14,032 bases of DNA from Comamonadaceae bacterium. Lineage in GTDB: Bacteria; Pseudomonadota; Gammaproteobacteria; Burkholderiales; Burkholderiaceae_C. The stretch covers positions 1 to 14,032 of the forward strand of contig JAAFHN010000017.1 in the NCBI GenBank assembly GCA_013298415.1. Direction: 5' to 3'. The position numbers and the translations under genes were made by a program. The notes under the pieces were generated by a model. It saw only the letters and a list, made by a program, of their open reading frames with translations. It was not told the origin of the DNA and made no database searches. Below are positions 13,064-14,032 of the stretch, piece after piece (the stretch's first letter is position 1; each line of letters begins with the position of its first letter).

Positions 13064-14032
13064 CTATACGCGCGGCTTGAGGATCACGAGTGCCAGCGCG
13101 CCTGCAATCACGCCCCAAAAGGCCGAGCCGATGCCCGCGATGCTCACGCCGGAAAGTGTGACCAAAAAGGTGATGAGCGCCGCTTCGCGTTTGGCCTCAG
13201 ATGCAAGCGCCGTGGCGAGTGCGTTGCCAATCGTGGCGAGCAGCGCCAGCCCTGCGATGGCGGCGATCAGCGCTTTGGGAAAGGCTTGAAGCGCCCCCAC
13301 CACGGCCGCGCCCATCAAGCCAATGCCCACGTAAATCAGGCCGCAGCTCACCGCTGCCGTGTAGCGTTTGGTTTTGTCTTCGTGGGCGTCTGGCCCCATC
13401 ACGATGGCGGCGGTGATCGCGCTCAAGTTGAGGGCAAAAGCGCCGAGAGGGGCGAGCAGCAAGGTGGCAAGCCCGGTCATCGTGATGATTTTGGAAAGCG
13501 GCATTTCATAGCCTGCTTGGCGGATCGCGGCCACGCCGGGCAGGTTTTGCGACGCCATGGTGACGATGAAGAGCGGCAGCGCCAAACTGATCGCTGCGCC
13601 AAGGGAAAAGCGCGGCATCACGAATTCAGGCACGGTGAGGCCGTAAAAGATGCTCGCCGCACCGTTTTTGATGGCATTTTGCCCCTCTGTCCAGGTAAAA
13701 CCATGTGTCAATGCTACATAAATAATAGCAATCAACAAGGTGACCGGCACGGCATAACGGGGCACAAAGCGTTTGCCAAACAGGTAGGCCAGCAGCATCA
13801 GCACCACGAGGGCCGTGGAAGCTTGCGCCGCCGCAAAGCCGTTGAGCGCAAAGCGCGCGAGCACGCCTGCGAGCAAGGCTTGGGCAATCGCCATCGGAAT
13901 GCGATCCATCAGCTTTTCAAACCACCCTGTTGCTCCAAAGAGCACCACGAGCGCGGCGCTCAGCATGAAGGCTCCCACCGCATCGGCCATCGTGTAGCCA
14001 GCGCCCGCAGCGGCGGCGGCCGTTGCGGTGGT
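13064..14032 (-). CDS. benE: BenE-family benzoate/proton symporter (partial, 5' end outside window)
   Basis: In the window 322 codons are seen, ending with TAG at 13064-13066. The frame stays open to the right edge, so the first 70 or so residues of the usual 390-400 are missing. The protein is almost wholly hydrophobic with about nine to ten membrane segments. Family marks are AVGAFMLSAALVVLFGATGW near the left end, RIPMAIAQALLAGVL, PLFIVTMASQNLPGVAAIRQ in the middle, and SAITAAIVMGPDAHEDKTKR, where the acidic loop is typical of BenE. It would carry benzoate or a related aromatic acid in with protons across the inner membrane. No other aromatic catabolic gene is seen here, so the substrate is assigned by family only. 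A methionine at 13990 lies within the conserved core and is not the true start. Confidence 0.88.
   Translation of the reverse strand, partial: TTATAAAAAGAGYTMADAVGAFMLSAALVVLFGATGWFEKLMDRIPMAIAQALLAGVLARFALNGFAAAQASTALVVLMLLAYLFGKRFVPRYAVPVTLLIAIIYVALTHGFTWTEGQNAIKNGAASIFYGLTVPEFVMPRFSLGAAISLALPLFIVTMASQNLPGVAAIRQAGYEMPLSKIITMTGLATLLLAPLGAFALNLSAITAAIVMGPDAHEDKTKRYTAAVSCGLIYVGIGLMGAAVVGALQAFPKALIAAIAGLALLATIGNALATALASEAKREAALITFLVTLSGVSIAGIGSAFWGVIAGALALVILKPRV

Overview
The window looks like chromosomal DNA from a GC-rich betaproteobacterium of the order Burkholderiales, most likely Comamonadaceae or a near relative. The evidence is the codon use, the housekeeping set (acyl-CoA carboxylase, LtaE, GshB, BenE-type transporter) and short intergenic repeats of a style I associate with that family. 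This placement is inference; there is no rRNA or tRNA to fix it.

Left part, 1-4480, metabolism. On the minus strand a fumarylacetoacetate-hydrolase (FAH) family enzyme is followed, with a 4-base stop/start overlap, by a large acyl-CoA carboxylase subunit. That subunit has an N-terminal biotin domain and a carboxyltransferase domain, and it runs off the left edge. Divergent from the FAH gene, with only 14 bases between start codons, is a threonine aldolase (ltaE, +). Glutathione synthetase (gshB, -) converges on ltaE.

Middle part, 4481-10993, accessory. A secreted ricin-type lectin gene (4708-5226) and a small secreted cysteine-containing protein gene (5410-5862) share an upstream element with identical internal spacing. 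The second gene begins an apparent five-gene run, 5410-7409: secreted small protein, exported beta-propeller-like protein, then three tandem very small proteins of the phage-tail-collar (MdpB-like) type. Each of the three keeps the collar fold start and a GIFP-like tail but lacks the usual central part. Next come an ECF sigma factor and a membrane Ser/Thr kinase with a long helical, TPR-like C-terminal half. This is a known kind of pairing, in which the sigma factor lacks the usual acidic patch and is thought to be switched on by phosphorylation.

Right part, 10994-14032. A 313-base spacer holds a stem-loop just after the kinase and a 163-base near-symmetrical palindrome. Then come three co-directional genes for exported proteins of unknown function: a 62-residue basic peptide, an 8-cysteine protein with CPxG motifs, and a 177-residue protein. 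A BenE-type transporter gene converges on them and runs off the right edge.

How the parts may work together (inference): the kinase would sense something through its periplasmic half and phosphorylate the sigma factor, which would drive genes for secreted or surface proteins nearby. The shared upstream element of the 4708 and 5410 genes is one candidate target. Nothing in the sequence proves this link.
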